A stretch of 64,000 nucleotides of DNA from Coffea arabica. Its lineage: Eukaryota; Streptophyta; Magnoliopsida; Gentianales; Rubiaceae. The translations under genes and the position numbers were made by a program. The notes under the pieces were generated by a model. That model ran no database searches, had not been told where the DNA came from, and worked only from the letters and a program-made list of their open reading frames with translations. Positions 35,954-48,224 of the stretch are shown here, one piece after another; the stretch's first letter is position 1; each line of letters begins with the position of its first letter. The stretch lies in contig NC_092317.1 in the NCBI RefSeq assembly GCF_036785885.1, positions 5,706,501 through 5,770,500 of the forward strand, in the 5' to 3' direction.

Positions 35954-37097
35954 GGGAAATTTACCAAATTAGTCCCTAACATTTACATAAAAAAATTTTT
36001 AGTCCCTAATATTTAAAATATCCAGAATAGTCCTTAACATATAAATTATGTTCCATTTTTGTCCTAATGCTCGTATTTACTCATTTCTCCGACTAAAAAT
36101 AGCACGCATCTCTCACGTGGGCATATTTTCAAGGGCAAAATTGAAAAACACAAGTTTTTCTCCTCTTTTCAAGGACAACATTTTCGCATATTTGTTTTCC
36201 TGTTCTGAAATTAGGACTTTTCTCCCTTTTTGCTTCTGGTCATAGACTCTTTGCTAGCGAACTACGCCTCTTCCAATGAAGAACAAGATCAAGAACAAAA
36301 AGATAAACCACAGCTCTCAAAGCCCAAATTCACTGGATTCCTCCCCTCACTGCCACCCCCAAAATCTTCATCATCATTTCTTTCTCACCCATCTCCTTTC
36401 CACTTCCCCCACCCCAATCCCACCACCCAAAGCCCCCCGTTTCGTCGACTTCCTCAACCCTAAATTCACATAAATCTAATGAACTTCAAGAAGAGAGGGA
36501 TGGGCAACAATTGCTAAAAAAATCAGGAAAGTTCGAGACTTTTGGCATCGCTTCCAAAACCATCATCATCTTTGTTCGCTTCGGTTCCTCAACCCAAATC
36601 ATCTTCCACGTCATCTCTTTTCTCTTCTCTTCCGCAGCCCACCAAAACCGACAATCTTAATGCTTGGGTTTCGCCTCCTACATAATCTGCTAGAAAGAGG
36701 GTGGTGGTGGTTCCTTGACGGTCGGATCACACAGCTTTAACGGAAAGGTGACGGAATCAAGTTCGCCGGGTTTAATGGTGGTGGTTCCTTGGGGGATCAA
36801 TAGCAGCAGCCACACTGGGTGCTTTTCAGTTTGAGGAGAATATACTGAAGTAGCAGCAACAGAAGCTTCAATTCCATATTTACACTGAAAATAATAGTGT
36901 TTTTCAATTTTGCCCTTGAAAATAGGCCCACGTGAGAGAGGCGTGCTATTTTTAGTCGTAGAAATGAATAAATACGAATATTAAGATCAAAATGGATCAT
37001 AATTTATATGTTAATGACTATTCTGACTAATTTTAAATGTTAGGGACTAAAAAAGTTTTTTTGTGTAAATGTTAGGGACCAATTTGCCAAATTTTCC
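35954..37097. mobile_element. Pack-MULE with long terminal inverted repeats
   Basis: Terminal inverted repeats of about 200 bp start GGGAAATTTACCAAATTAG (left) and GGAAAATTTGGCAAATTGG (right, minus strand). They continue through GTCCCTAACATTTACA to CACGTG and beyond. A perfect 9-bp target duplication TTTTGTTTT flanks them (35945-35953 and 37098-37106), diagnostic of the Mutator superfamily. The element is absent from the first block near 14.37 kb. There is no transposase. The 730-bp interior carries host gene sequence resembling the PRCC family. Confidence 0.88.
36242..36685 (+). pseudogene. PRCC-like proline-rich gene fragment inside the Pack-MULE
   Basis: The frame DSLLANYASSNEEQDQE..., then FLPSLPPPKSSSS, matches the N-terminus typical of plant PRCC-family nuclear proteins (MDSLLANYASSDEE). 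A second frame from about 36537 continues the family's short repeats (SLPKPSSS, SVPQPKSSS, SSLPQPTK) to a stop at 36685, so at least one frameshift separates the parts. The expected initiator is ATA, not ATG. I infer capture of a 5' exon of a host PRCC-like gene. The function of the source gene (RNA-processing-associated in other eukaryotes) is family knowledge, not shown here. No intact protein. Confidence 0.72.
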
Positions 37098-37248
37098 TTT
37101 TGTTTTTGAAAAATAGATTTTTGGATTTTTAGTAGAAAAATATACTATGTCAATTTGATGTACGTGAGATCAAAATAAGTGTTTGAAAAATATGATCATG
37201 AAAAATATATTTAAAAAAATTTCTGCAGAAAAACTTCAAGGAATTTTT

Positions 37249-38767
37249 TGATTGGTGCCGAACTTGTGCAATAATAATAATAAAAACCTAACTACCACTA
37301 AAAGTCAATAATTAATCTTAGGTACTAGAGCAGGGACTCTAGGTGTGCAATGGGTTACTTGATTCACCTTATTCCCGAAGAGTTTGCTTAATCCGATATA
37401 CCAGAATTAATTAATTGATAAAATTTACTAAATAGTAGACAGTGGTAAGTAGGGTCGTTTCCTCAGGGATTGGGGATATTTGTCTTTTGAAATTCCAATT
37501 GGTAAAAGGGGGATTTTATCAGAATGCAACTAAAAATAATTAAACAATTCAACTAAAAATAAATAATTAACTAGCACGAATACAGGCAGAAATTAAATCA
37601 AGGATAGATAAATTCTAACCAAGGATACAACTATTCAAACACAGTCCACTTACCCGATCATTGATGCAAGGAGGTTCACTTAATTTATTAATAGGTAAGT
37701 TATAGTCGCGGACGAACTCTAACTACCAATTTTTTCTTAATTTATTGATAACCAAGGTACGACCATTGATTACCCCTAACCAGAAAATACTCCTAAGTAC
37801 AACCGTAGGAATTAATTTTTCAATTGCATTAAGAACTAGAAAAATCTAACCCCAATCAATAACACGCTACGAGGGTTACTGAAATTAGATTGCACATTTC
37901 CCTAATGTGTAAACATACCAGTTGCCACTAATATTAATCAATCAAACAATTACGGATTTAATTGACTAATTTGGCAAGAGATTAATAAGTTGCATTGAAC
38001 ATCGGGCTCTTGACATCCAATTAACAAAATAATCCCACGATAATTCAAATAGACAACGTGCAAATATTAACAAATTAAGGAACGCGTGAAAACTAATTAG
38101 ATCTCACAGATATTCGGAACTGCGCCGTCGAGTTAATCCTTTACTAGATGAAAGGCTTAGCCACGTCGCATAAATAAATCTCCACGCAAATTAATTGATT
38201 GTAAAGGCATCACGTTTTTCACTAGAAAGCAAGAAATAAAAGATATTCTTCCCGTTGGAAAATATTGTCGAACACCTGGAATACGTTAAAGACCAAAAAA
38301 AGAAAACTAAAACTATTGCTCCTAAGCTGTCCTAGCCTCTGTACGTTTTTTTTTCTAAAACAATTGACTCCTCCTTCTTATCTTCGTGGTCCCCGCCGAA
38401 TTAAGAGTCAAAGGGCCAAAGAATTGGAGCTCTGCCGAAATCCTTGTTTTTAGTTTCCTCTTCATAGGAAAACTCCTAGTTAGCAACTTTTCTAATCAGT
38501 AAAAGAAATGCAATCCGTCTGTGGCACCCTGTGGGTCAGGGTTTGTGAAGCTCTTTGGAGTCTCCCACGTGTGGAGTAATTTTCTACAACAGGTCCCTCT
38601 TTTTAGCATGTTTCAGTTCAACTTCCCTGTAGATAGGTCCAAATACCAAATATAAGTATATATTAATAATTTAAACAATATTTGGCAAGGACAAAGGGGG
38701 AAATATTGTTTAAACAATATTGTTTAAATATTATTTAAACAATATTTAAACAATTAACACCCTATCA
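37249..38767 (-). repeat. 3' LTR of the Athila-type element
   Basis: Closely similar to 48225-49719 over most of its length, with scattered single-base differences. Its right end (5' in element sense) contains an unusual palindrome-rich stretch of GTTTAAACAATATT units (about 38700-38752) that is absent from the other LTR. Confidence 0.9.
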
Positions 38768-38778
38768 ATTCCCTCCAC
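38768..38778 (-). other. Polypurine tract of the element
   Basis: GTGGAGGGAAT on the minus strand lies directly upstream of the TGATAGG start of the 3' LTR, where plus-strand DNA synthesis is primed in LTR retrotransposons. Confidence 0.6.
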
Positions 38779-39918
38779 ACCTGAACCATGCTTGCCCTCA
38801 AGCATGAGAACAGCAATTGAACACCAAAATTTGACAATGGCTATTGCTCCAACTACCGTATTGCCAAGATACCAAGAAAAATATATATCAAGCATTACAT
38901 GTCAAGATCAAAGAAAAATTACCCTGGTTAGCTTCAAAACCACCGACTCAACCAATTTAAGACAAACTAATCTAAGAAAAAGGAATGATCGATCAACATT
39001 TATCGGCAAATGGTCCAACTATTAACCAAAATCTCAACATTAACTCCATAAATCGGCAAGTTGGTTTTTATCACTTACTAACACAACCTTCACTTTTTCA
39101 CGCTTTTTTTTTCTTTTCTACTTTTTTTTCAATCGTAACAAAATGCTTAGTCTCTAACCATTGGAGCCTTTTGAAGCGAACTCCGACATTTGTCAGATGA
39201 AGGAGCCCGGTTACTCAGCTCCTATCGCTATACGACCTAGTACTCATAGCAATTACTACTTTTTGACGCGAGAATTGACACTTTTGATAAAGATCCCTGA
39301 TTACTCAGTAGTAATATCTAGCGGAGCACAGTCAATTTTATTCACAGCCAAACAACACAATAACTAAAAATAACACAAAAGTAACAGCAGCCATCCTCAA
39401 ATTTTCAAACGTGGAGAACTAAAATTAATAATTGGACCCAATCACATGAAAAATGCCAACAATCATTCCCTATATCTAGAAAAATTAACCGAAAAGTAGA
39501 AGAGTCAAGCAATTACTGATATTCACCAAAGAGATGCTCCTGAACTTAACCATATTAGCTAGATACACTTTTGTTACTAAAACTCGACAATAGCAGAATT
39601 AGAAACAACAACCCAACATCAAAACTTGGTATTCATATAAGAATTGATCACAAAAAAAAAGAAGAAAAGAAAATAAAAGAAAGATAGGCAAAAACAAACT
39701 AAAAATAAAGGAAAAACCTCTAGAAACTAAAAACTGGAAAACTAGCACCACAACTGACCTCCCTCCCACACCTAAATGACACATTGCCCTAAATGGGATA
39801 AGCCAACAGCAAAAGTAAAGAGAAGGGCAACGGTACTTCCCTGAAGTCGTCAAAACAGTAGAGGGTCAGGTGGAAACTGAGGAGCAAGACCTGCATGGTG
39901 CATAAATGCTGCCAAATT
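38779..39918. other. Non-coding 3' internal region of the Athila-type element
   Basis: Sequence between the env-position ORF and the 3' LTR. Long non-coding segments here are usual for Athila elements. No protein similarity is seen. Confidence 0.55.
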
Positions 39919-41119
39919 CTACGCCATGTTATGCAAGTTGACGTCAATGTGGGTCACTCGAGTCTCCAGTCGCTCAACCATCATCCGGAGTTGGAGCCAG
40001 TCGTCAGCCCCTGGGGTAGGATCGGAGGTAGATGGGCCGGGATCACCGCCATCAGCGGGGAAGCGGGCAAAAGATGACTGAGGGGGAGCACGAAGCGGTC
40101 CCGGCGGAACAACCTCCAACCCATTGTCACCTTCCCGAACCAAACCCATTTTCTCTAGACAAGGAATATCAAAGGGCTCAATTTGACAGGTAACATGCAA
40201 ATCATGATTAGAAAGATCAAGCACATGCAAATTAACAGTCAAATGAGTAATATATGACCCAACAATCAGGGGGCGCTTCTTTTTAGGTAAAACAGATTTG
40301 AACTGAGAAGCGAGCCAACACCCCAAGTTAACTTTAATGTTATTATGCATGCACCAAATAAAGAAAATTTTCGGTTTAGACAATACATCCGAGCTATCAC
40401 GCCTACCCGAGAAACTATAGGCCAAGAAACGGTAAAAATAGCGAGACGCCGGGTCCTTCAGATAAGAACCCTTAGATAGACGATGGTCATAATTATCACG
40501 GTCTACGGATATCTCCTCCCAAAGATGTCGATAGCGGGAGAAAAAAGGCTGTACATAGTCACATGCACCCTCGGCATACTCACGAGATTCGGCATAGGCT
40601 TGATCAATAAAACCTAAGGCTAGATTGAAATTAGTAATGGAGTGGTGGAACTCTTGACCCATTAGTCTAAAACGGATGATAGTGGGAGTAGAAACTGTGT
40701 AACCCGTGGGGAGGTTGAACTCGAATGTGGTATAGAACTCCCTAACTAACTCGACAAAAGCTGGAAGGTCAACAATATAAATATAGGGACACCACCCTAT
40801 GGCTTGGATCAAACGATCAAAGTCAACCCTAATATTTAGAAGGCCCAAGGTGGCGGCGTCCCGATATCGGCAGGGAATAATCCGCCGTTCACAACAAGCA
40901 GCATATCGCTGCTTGTCGGTGGCCCTGGTGAAGTTTAAATTACACCCAAAATGTGCAGGGTCAGAAACATGGACGCCTCTTTGCCTTCCAATGCGAGCCC
41001 TCCTCCTAAAGGAAGAAGGGTCGTGCGAGGGGTCAGAGGCGGGAATAGAGTGTTGGGGTGGAGGAGGCTGAGAAGTTCTAGGTGTCCTAGACCTAGAGTA
41101 GGCTCATGGCTTTACCATG
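39919..41119 (-). pseudogene. ATHILA ORF-type protein (env position)
   Basis: The product resembles the ATHILA ORF family found between integrase and the 3' LTR of Athila elements: IIPCRYRD, LGLLNIRVDFDRLI, then PAFVELVREFYTTFE, with a charged C-terminus (VERLETRVTHIDVNL). The open frame extends upstream of 40848 without a stop to a TGA at 41105-41107, four codons after a plausible ATG at 41119. The annotated part therefore lacks a normal start. An envelope role for this protein is a hypothesis in the literature; no clear transmembrane segment is visible here. Confidence 0.72.
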
Positions 41120-42920
41120 GGTGGCAGTTATCACTCCAAACGACAAGAAACTAAAGCGACCAACAGATGCAGAAACAACACTCCAGATGAGTGAACAACA
41201 GCCCCCAAGCAACAAGCAAATGCCCAATAAATATAGCTAATGTCAACAATGCAAGGAACCCCGGCAAAGCAAGTAAATTGAACCAACAAGAAAATCACAG
41301 CGATGACCTCCAACAATCACAGAGAATAACAAAATTTTGCTCTCTCCAAAAGCTCAACAACTGTCACCAATTGGACAGTCGAATACACAACTCAACCAAC
41401 CAAAAATTCTAGCAACTCAGTCACAGAAGCCCAATCACATCGAATTAATAAATTGTATGCAATCTACGATAACCAGGACCACTGGCGTACGCACAAGTAA
41501 GAAACAATTCGCACAGGCAACCCAAACCACTGAGATATCTCAACCCCTACCAAACAGTACCGAAAACTAGAAGAAATCAAAATGAGAATCAATTGGCAGG
41601 TGCCCCAGACGTACCCACCCTCAATAAGCAAAGCAAGTGGCACAGTAGCCTCCCAATTGAATAAAGAATCACAGAAATACCCAATTATAGGAGCAATAAA
41701 AAGTTCAGGTAGTCTAAACACACCAAATTCCCAACAAAGCATTGCAATTTACTGCAATCATAAAAAAGAAATTGGACCTCAGATGATTTAAACCTCGATG
41801 ACCGCAGAGGTAGTGGTGGGACTGAGCAACGGCGCGCGGTCATGGGCGAGAGGAAGACAGGGTGGCGCGTGCTGCTTGCTTGGCCTGGAGTCGCACTGCA
41901 GCCGTGGAGAGAGAGAGACGTCGCACGTAGTGGTAGCGCGAGGTGAGGCGCGTGATGGAGAAGCGTGGGTGGTAAGAGGTGGTGGCAGAGAGTAAGAGAC
42001 GAGCGGTGGCAGCTCGCGCGCGGCAGTGGCGATGGCGAACAGCAGCAGCGGCAAACGCGGACTGGCGGGGGCGTGGCCAGGCGGCGCGAGGAAGATAATG
42101 GAGCTGGTGGCGACGGCATGGAGATGATAGAGGTAGGCGCGGTTGGAATCGTACGAGGTGGGTGGCGTGCGGCTTGAGAAGCGGCGCAGACCAGCGACGG
42201 AGAGAGAGTGAGATAGAGAGAAGCGTGACTTGGCGACGGTGTAAGGAGGTTCGATCGAAAGAAGAAAAGAAAGAAAGAAAAAGAAGAAAAGAAGAAAGAA
42301 AGAAGAAAAAAGAAAAGAGAAAAAAAATATTTTTTTTTGGGTTTTTATTTAATTTATTTTTTCAAAATTTTTCGAATATAAAAAAATTTTCTTCTTTTTT
42401 TTATTTTTTTTTATTTTTTTAATTAAAATTTTTAAAAAAAATTTTTTAACGTCAGTTTTGAGTCGTCTAACACCGTAAGGACACGTCAAAATTATAAAAC
42501 GTCCACAGGTTTCGGCAGACACTAACACGGCGTGGGCACGCCAAAATTGCACATCCTGATCATAGTGAAGGAAAATATCAAGACCGATTACTACTCAAAT
42601 AAGAAACAACAAAACGAAAGAATTGAACAATGAAAAGCAATAAAACTAATATTTGGGTTGCCTCCCAAAAAGCGCCTTTCTTTAATATTTTTAGTTAGAC
42701 ACAATTCAAAATTTGTTTAAACTAAGCAAATTGGGTCTTCCAGTTGCATCATCTCCACTCGTTCAACTGGAAATCCTTCATAATACGGCTTGAGACGGTG
42801 ACCATTCACTACAAATTTCTTCTCCGTTTTCAAATTTTGGATCTCTACTGCACTATAATGAAAGACATTAGTCACAAAAAAGGACCGATCCAACGAGAAC
42901 GTAGTTTACCTGGAAATAAT
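41120..42920. other. Spacer of the Athila-type element with a GC-rich, CpG-rich island
   Basis: The portion at about 41800-42240 is strikingly GC-rich (GCGGCAGTGGCGATGGCG and similar) within an otherwise AT-rich element. A purine tract of GAAA/GAAGAAA units follows to about 42330, then A/T homopolymers to about 42450. Frames in the island are low-complexity on both strands. Captured host DNA, a promoter-like island, or element-specific spacer are all possible. Confidence 0.5.
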
Positions 42921-42921
42921 T

Positions 42922-43820
42922 TCAATTTGGAGTGGTACAGTAGAATTTTTTACCCGCAGTCGAACGTCTTTCTAAGATCTGCTGGTCATGAAAAATCTTA
43001 TTTTTCTTCTTATAAATCACCGCATTATCGTATGCTTTATTTCTGATATCCTCCAATTCTTGTAATTGCAACTTTCTTTGAACTCCGCCCTCCTCGATGT
43101 CCATATTGCATTGCTTGGCCGTCCAAAATGTTCTATGTTCGAACTCGACCGGGAGGTGGCATGGTTTCCCAAATACCAACCGGTAAGGGGACATTCCAAT
43201 GAGTGTCTTGTACGTCGTCCTATATGCCCATAGTGCATCCTCCAGTTTAATACTTCAATCTTTCCTATCGAGTCGGACCATCTTCTCTAGAATCAACTTG
43301 ATCTCTCAGTTCGATGCTTTCGTCTGACCGTTTGTTTGAGAATGGTAGGACGTGGATACCTTATGTAAGACGCCGTACCTCCTAAAAAGTACAGCAATCG
43401 TCTTGTTACAGAAATGGCTATCTCGATCACTTACAATCGCTCGTGGCATTCCAAAGCGGACAAAAATATTAGACCTTACGAATTCTGCAACCACTTTGGA
43501 ATCATTAGTACGAGTGGCTTTTGCTTCTACCCATTTTGAGACATAATCCACGGCAAGTAATATATACAAAAAATTATAAAATGAAGGAAAATAACCCATA
43601 AAATCAATACCCCAAACGTCAAAAATTTTAACAAAAATCATTGGGGTTTGGATCATTTGATCCTTACGAGAAATATTACCTACTCGTTGACATTTATCAC
43701 AGAACTTACAAAATGAGTAGGCATCTTTGAAGAGGGTCGGCCAATAGAACCCGCTCTCTAGCACCTTACGCGCCGTTCTCTTTGGTCCAAGGTGATCTCC
43801 ACACGCAAAAAAGTGACAAT
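42922..43820 (-). pseudogene. Retrotransposon integrase, degenerate
   Basis: Zinc-binding HHCC region (CHFFACGDHLG to CKFCDKC), then the DDE core: IDFMG carries the first Asp and VSDRDSHF the second. At the third position, GQTKASN replaces the usual GQAEVSN, so the catalytic Glu is lost. Frames break just after this point, and a C-terminal integrase segment ([17 protein letters not shown]) resumes at 43194. The enzyme would be inactive. Confidence 0.88.
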
Positions 43821-43887
43821 AAGTTAAAATAGATTGGAATTCAATTTCACTTACATATCTACGGATGACTTGGTCGGCACCCTGCTT

Positions 43888-44655
43888 CTAGAGATAAGGA
43901 TCATCCCAAATATATGACTTTGCATCACTCTTTAACTTATCCCTCTTTATCTTAGGCCATCCTGCAGGAAACTTGTCAGTGACTAGAAAATTAACAATAT
44001 CCGCATACCAAGACAAGAATAAATTAACAGAAAATAAATGCTCATCGGGGAAAGCTTCCCTCAACGGGAGGTCGTTTTCGGCGACTTGTACTCGACTCAA
44101 GTGATCTGTTACCAGATTTTTCGCCCATTTTTTGTCTCTGATTTTCAGGTCAAACTCTTGTAGCAATAGTATCCACCTTATAAGTCACGATTTTGCCTCT
44201 TTCTTGGTCAACAGATACCGCAATGCTGCATGATCAGAAAAAATAATAACTTTAACACCTAATAAATAAGACCAGAATTTTTCTAAAGCAAAAACTACCG
44301 CCAAAAGCTCCTTTTCAGTAGTGAAATAGTTTAATTGAGCTCCGTTCAAGGCTCGAGATGCGTAGTATATAGCATGGGTTGTCTTTCCTACACTTTGACC
44401 CAGCAACGCGCCCACGGCATAATCGTTGGTATCGCACATGATCACGAATGGTAGGTTCCAGTTCGGAGGTTGGATAATAGGTGAGGACGTCAATAACTCC
44501 TTTAACCTATTAAACGCCTCCTTACATGTTTCAACGAACTCGAAGGGCATCTCCTTTTGCAGAAGTTGGAACAAGGGTGCTCCAATTTTCGAGAAGTCTT
44601 TGATGAACCTTCTATAGAAACCTGCGTGACCCAAGAAGAAACGCACTTTCCGCAC
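43888..44655 (-). pseudogene. RNase H region of the retrotransposon
   Basis: Connection and RNase H segment: FLGHAGFYRRFIKDFSKI, then CDTNDYAVGALLGQ, YYASRALNGAQ, TEKELLAVVFALEKF and FSDHAALRYLL, as in Ty3/gypsy polymerases. A stop separates it from the following linker (LQEFDLKIRDKK to YIWDDPYL). Confidence 0.9.
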
Positions 44656-44705
44656 ACTCGCGGGGTAAGATAAAGTAGATATAACGTCTATTTTTACTTT
44701 ATTAA

Positions 44706-45425
44706 CTAAATACCCCTAGATGACGCTACATGACCCAAAACTATCCCGTATTCGACCATAAAGTGACATTTTTTCCAATTAAGCACGAGATTAGCTTCTA
44801 TACACCTTACCAAAATTAATTTTAGGTTGTCCAGACAGTTATCAAAACTTTCACCATACGCACCGAAATCGTCCATAAAAATCTCAATAATTTTCTCAAC
44901 ATATTCCGAGAAAATACTTACTATGCACCTTTGGAAGGTAGCAGGTGCATTGCACAACCCAAATGACATCCTTCGGTAAGCAAATATTCCAAACGGGCAC
45001 GTGAAGGTGGTCTTCTCCTGGTTCTCGGGTGCGATAACAATCTGAAAACAACCTGAAAATCCATCCAAAAACCAATAGTAAGATCGACCTGCTAATCTCT
45101 CTACCATCTGATCAATGAAAGGAAGAGGAAAATGATCCTTTTTCGTTACGGCGTTTACCTTCCTATAGTCTATACACTGCCGCCACCCGGTGGGCTTTCG
45201 AACTGGTACGAGCTCACCGTCTTGGTTTGACTCCACCGTTACCCCTGTCTTCTTCGTGACCACCTGTACTGGACTCACCCAAGGACTGTCTGATATGGCA
45301 AATATAATTTCAACGTCTAGCAATTTCAGGATCTCTTTCTTCACTACCTCCATTATGAGAGGATTTAGTCTCCTCTGAGCCTGCCGCACAGGCTTAGCAC
45401 CCTCCTCGAGTCGAATTCGGAGCAT
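44706..45425 (-). pseudogene. Reverse transcriptase domain
   Basis: Ty3/gypsy RT signatures occur in order: DSPWVSPVQVV, DYRKVNAVTKKDHFPLPF, FLDGFSGCFQI (first catalytic Asp), FGLCNAPATFQRC and FMDDFGAYG (catalytic Asp pair). This domain is intact by eye, but the frame stops before the RNase H segment. Confidence 0.93.
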
Positions 45426-45803
45426 ACATACGGCGGGGCTAATTCCCTTGATATCGGCGTTGGTCTATCCTATAGCCTACTTATGTTCCCTGAGAACTCG
45501 AAATAATTTGTCTTCCTAAACCGTTGATAAACCCGCGGAGATGATCACTGAGAGTGTCTTTCCTTCACCCAAGTATGCATATTTCAAATGTGTCGGCAGG
45601 GGTTTCAACTCCAAGACGGCCGCCTACACCACAGATGAAATTAACCTTTGGTGAGGTTCGGGTGTAAAAATAGGTACAAGACCATACCTTGTTTTCGTGA
45701 TCAGCAATGACTGCAATGTTCCAATCACACATTTGAGCTCCTCACTCAATTCCACCTCAGAGGTCATCTCCGATTCTAAGTGTCTGGTCAGGGCGATTTC
45801 AAG

Positions 45804-46790
45804 TTAATCCTTGCCTTCAATTTCAAAAATTTCCTGTACCGCAGGGTTAATAATATTTATAGAGAAAACAGAGCTAATATTCGAATTTAAAGGATACTTC
45901 ATGGTTTCAAAAATGTTAAAATGAACAATATCGTCATCAAATTTCATGGACAAGATACCCTTGTTAACATTTATTTTAGTTCTAGCTGTACTCAAGAAGG
46001 GTCTACCTAACAATAAAGGTGATGGGTTATGGGAGTGTTCATCCTCCATGTCAAGCACATAAAAATCGGATTGGAAAACCAATTCATTAATTTTTACTAA
46101 AATATTTTCAACCAATCCGTCAGGGTATGCATTGGTTCGGTCAGCTAATTGGATTATTATTCCAATTTATTTCAGAGGTCCTAAATTCAAAGAAGCATAT
46201 ATAGACTTTAGCATGACATTAATTGAGACTCTTAGATCTAATATAGTCTTTCCAATCAAGATATTACCTATCCTCCAAGGAATAGTGAACATACCCGAGT
46301 CCCCACATTTGGGTGGAACCTTCCGTTGTAGAATTGCTGACATATTCTCCCCCACTAAAACTCATTCATCTCCTTTCAACCACCTTCGATTGACGCATAA
46401 GTCCCTCAAAAACTTGGCGTTTCTGGGTACTTGTTTAATCGCGTCCAGTAGGGGAATGTTGATCTCCACCTTGCGGAATATCTCCAGGACCTCTTTCTCC
46501 TTTTTCTGCTTCTTAGATTTTTCTAGCCTGCTAGGAAAGGGAGGTGGATTAGTTTTCACTCTAGTAATCAGGTCCGGGAGTATCTTTTGATCTTTGTTGT
46601 CTCTGCCCTCCTCTTCCAATTCTTTTTCGATTCGTTTCTCGTCCTTGTTCTTAGAAATCACCGGTTCAGGTTCTTGGACTTTTTTGCCACTCCTCAAGGT
46701 CATTGCACTCACATTATTCGGGTTCAACTCAGGTTGAGATGGCAGCTTCCCTTGAACCTGGGACTCCAAACGGTTGATCGTGATGGCCAT
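45804..46790 (-). pseudogene. Protease and linker region
   Basis: Linker TLRSGKK, PPPFPSRLEKSKK, EILE-like KVEINIPLLDAIKQVPRNAKF, then the retropepsin: KVPPKCGDSGMFTIP, and LDLRVSINVM where Athila elements have DLGASI. The catalytic Asp remains but the following G-A are R-V. Stops interrupt at 46362 and again before 46115. The downstream segment keeps LLLGRPFLSTA. Confidence 0.85.
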
Positions 46791-46814
46791 TTGATTTACT
46801 TGAGTTTGTAATGA

Positions 46815-48134
46815 TTACACTTGTCCCAATTGATTCCTCATGCTTTGCAGGTCTAAATTCGTCTTCTCTTGATTCGCAAGTAATTGCTTCATCATCTCTT
46901 CCATGGACGGACTTGAGTTCGAAGGGGGTGGTGGTGGGTGAGGTTGGTACTGCTGCTGGTACCTTTGCTGCCTATTTGGTGCGAAGTTGGACTGCATGTT
47001 CCCTCCATAACTGAAGTTGGGATGATCTCTCCAGCCAGGATTGTAGGTGCTTGAGTAAGGGTAGTACTGCTTTCTTGGCGCGGGCGTGTGGCTAGCCATA
47101 TTCACCTATTCTGTAGTTTCTTCCTGAACCATTGGACACATCTCTGTAGAATGACCCACGGCAGTGCATACCCCACATACTTTGGCTTGTGAGGCACTTC
47201 CCACAGCTAGTTGTAGTACGAAAGACGTCAATTCGGAGAGTTGCTATTGGATAGAGGATGTTTCTACCTCATTCATCTTACGGGTCGGGATATCCTCTCT
47301 TGAACCAGACTGCTGTGAATTTTCAGCCATCCCCTCAATCAACTCCCATGATGCCCGAGGAGTCTTGTTCACTAACGCCCCTCCACTTGCAGTATCGATT
47401 ATACTCCTGTCCGTGAAGAGTAGCCCCTCATAGAAATATTGGATGAGCAGTTGCTCAGTTATCTGATGATGAGAGCATTTAATGGACAGTTTCTTAAACC
47501 TCTCCCAGTACTCATAGAGAGACTCGCTTGGGTGTTGTTTGATACCACATATCTCTTTCCTTAGGCTGGCAGCTCGAGACGCTTAAAAGTACTTGTCCAA
47601 GAATTTTTTCTTCAGCTGGTCCCACGTGGTGATACTACCTGGTGGTAGGTAGTACAACCAGTCTTTCACGGAGTCCTTCAAAGAGAAGGGAAAGACCCTC
47701 ATTTTTATCTGCTCTTCTGTAATTTCCAAGGGTTTCATACTGTTGCACACGATATCAAACTCCTGCAAATGCTTATAAGATTCCTCACCTGGTAGACCAT
47801 GGAAAGATGACAAGAGATAAATTAGACCAAATTTTAGTTCAAAGGCAGTGTTATCATTCAAACTTGAGAAAGTAATGCATAAAGGTTGTTGATTTAAATT
47901 AGGAGCAGCCAACTCCCTTAGTGTTTGTGCATTCGCCATGGTGACTTCCTCTTGGTCCGAATTACTTGAGTTATCAACACGCAAATTTGTCAACTCAACC
48001 TCTGGATCAAGTTCTTGAGATGCAACACTGGACTGCTCCTCTCTGATCTGTCTGGTTTCTTTCCTCGTTCTACGCGCGATCTTCTCTACTTCAGAGTCGA
48101 AAATTAATTCGCCTGTACGAGAAGAACAATGCAT
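46815..48134 (-). pseudogene. Gag, with retrotransposon-gag domain and zinc knuckle
   Basis: Starts at an ATG (MHCSSRTGELI). The capsid-type region includes FHGLPGEESYKHLQEF and VKDWLYYLPPGSI. A TAA at 47583-47585 follows LDKYF, and the same frame then continues with ASRAASLRKEI. A CX2CX4HX4C zinc knuckle (CGVCTAVGHSTEMC) lies at about 47136-47178, with more stops on both sides. Packaging protein of the element; cannot be made full length. Confidence 0.88.
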
Positions 48135-48201
48135 AAATTAGAAAAATACCAAAAAATTAGAACAAAATTGAAATTAAAAAGAAACAAATAATTAATGCCA
48201 G

Positions 48202-48220
48202 TCCCCGGCAACGGCGCTAA
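48202..48220 (-). other. Primer-binding site complementary to tRNA-Asp
   Basis: AGCGCCGTTGCCGGGGAC on the minus strand, next to the 5' LTR, complements the 3' end of plant tRNA-Asp (usual element sequence TGGCGCCGTTGCCGGGGA). One base differs from that consensus. Confidence 0.85.
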
Positions 48221-48224
48221 AAAT

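Noticed and set aside
41788..42119. Minus-strand proline/serine-rich frames in the GC-rich island
   Set aside because: Several frames on both strands are open because of composition, not selection. None matches a known protein.
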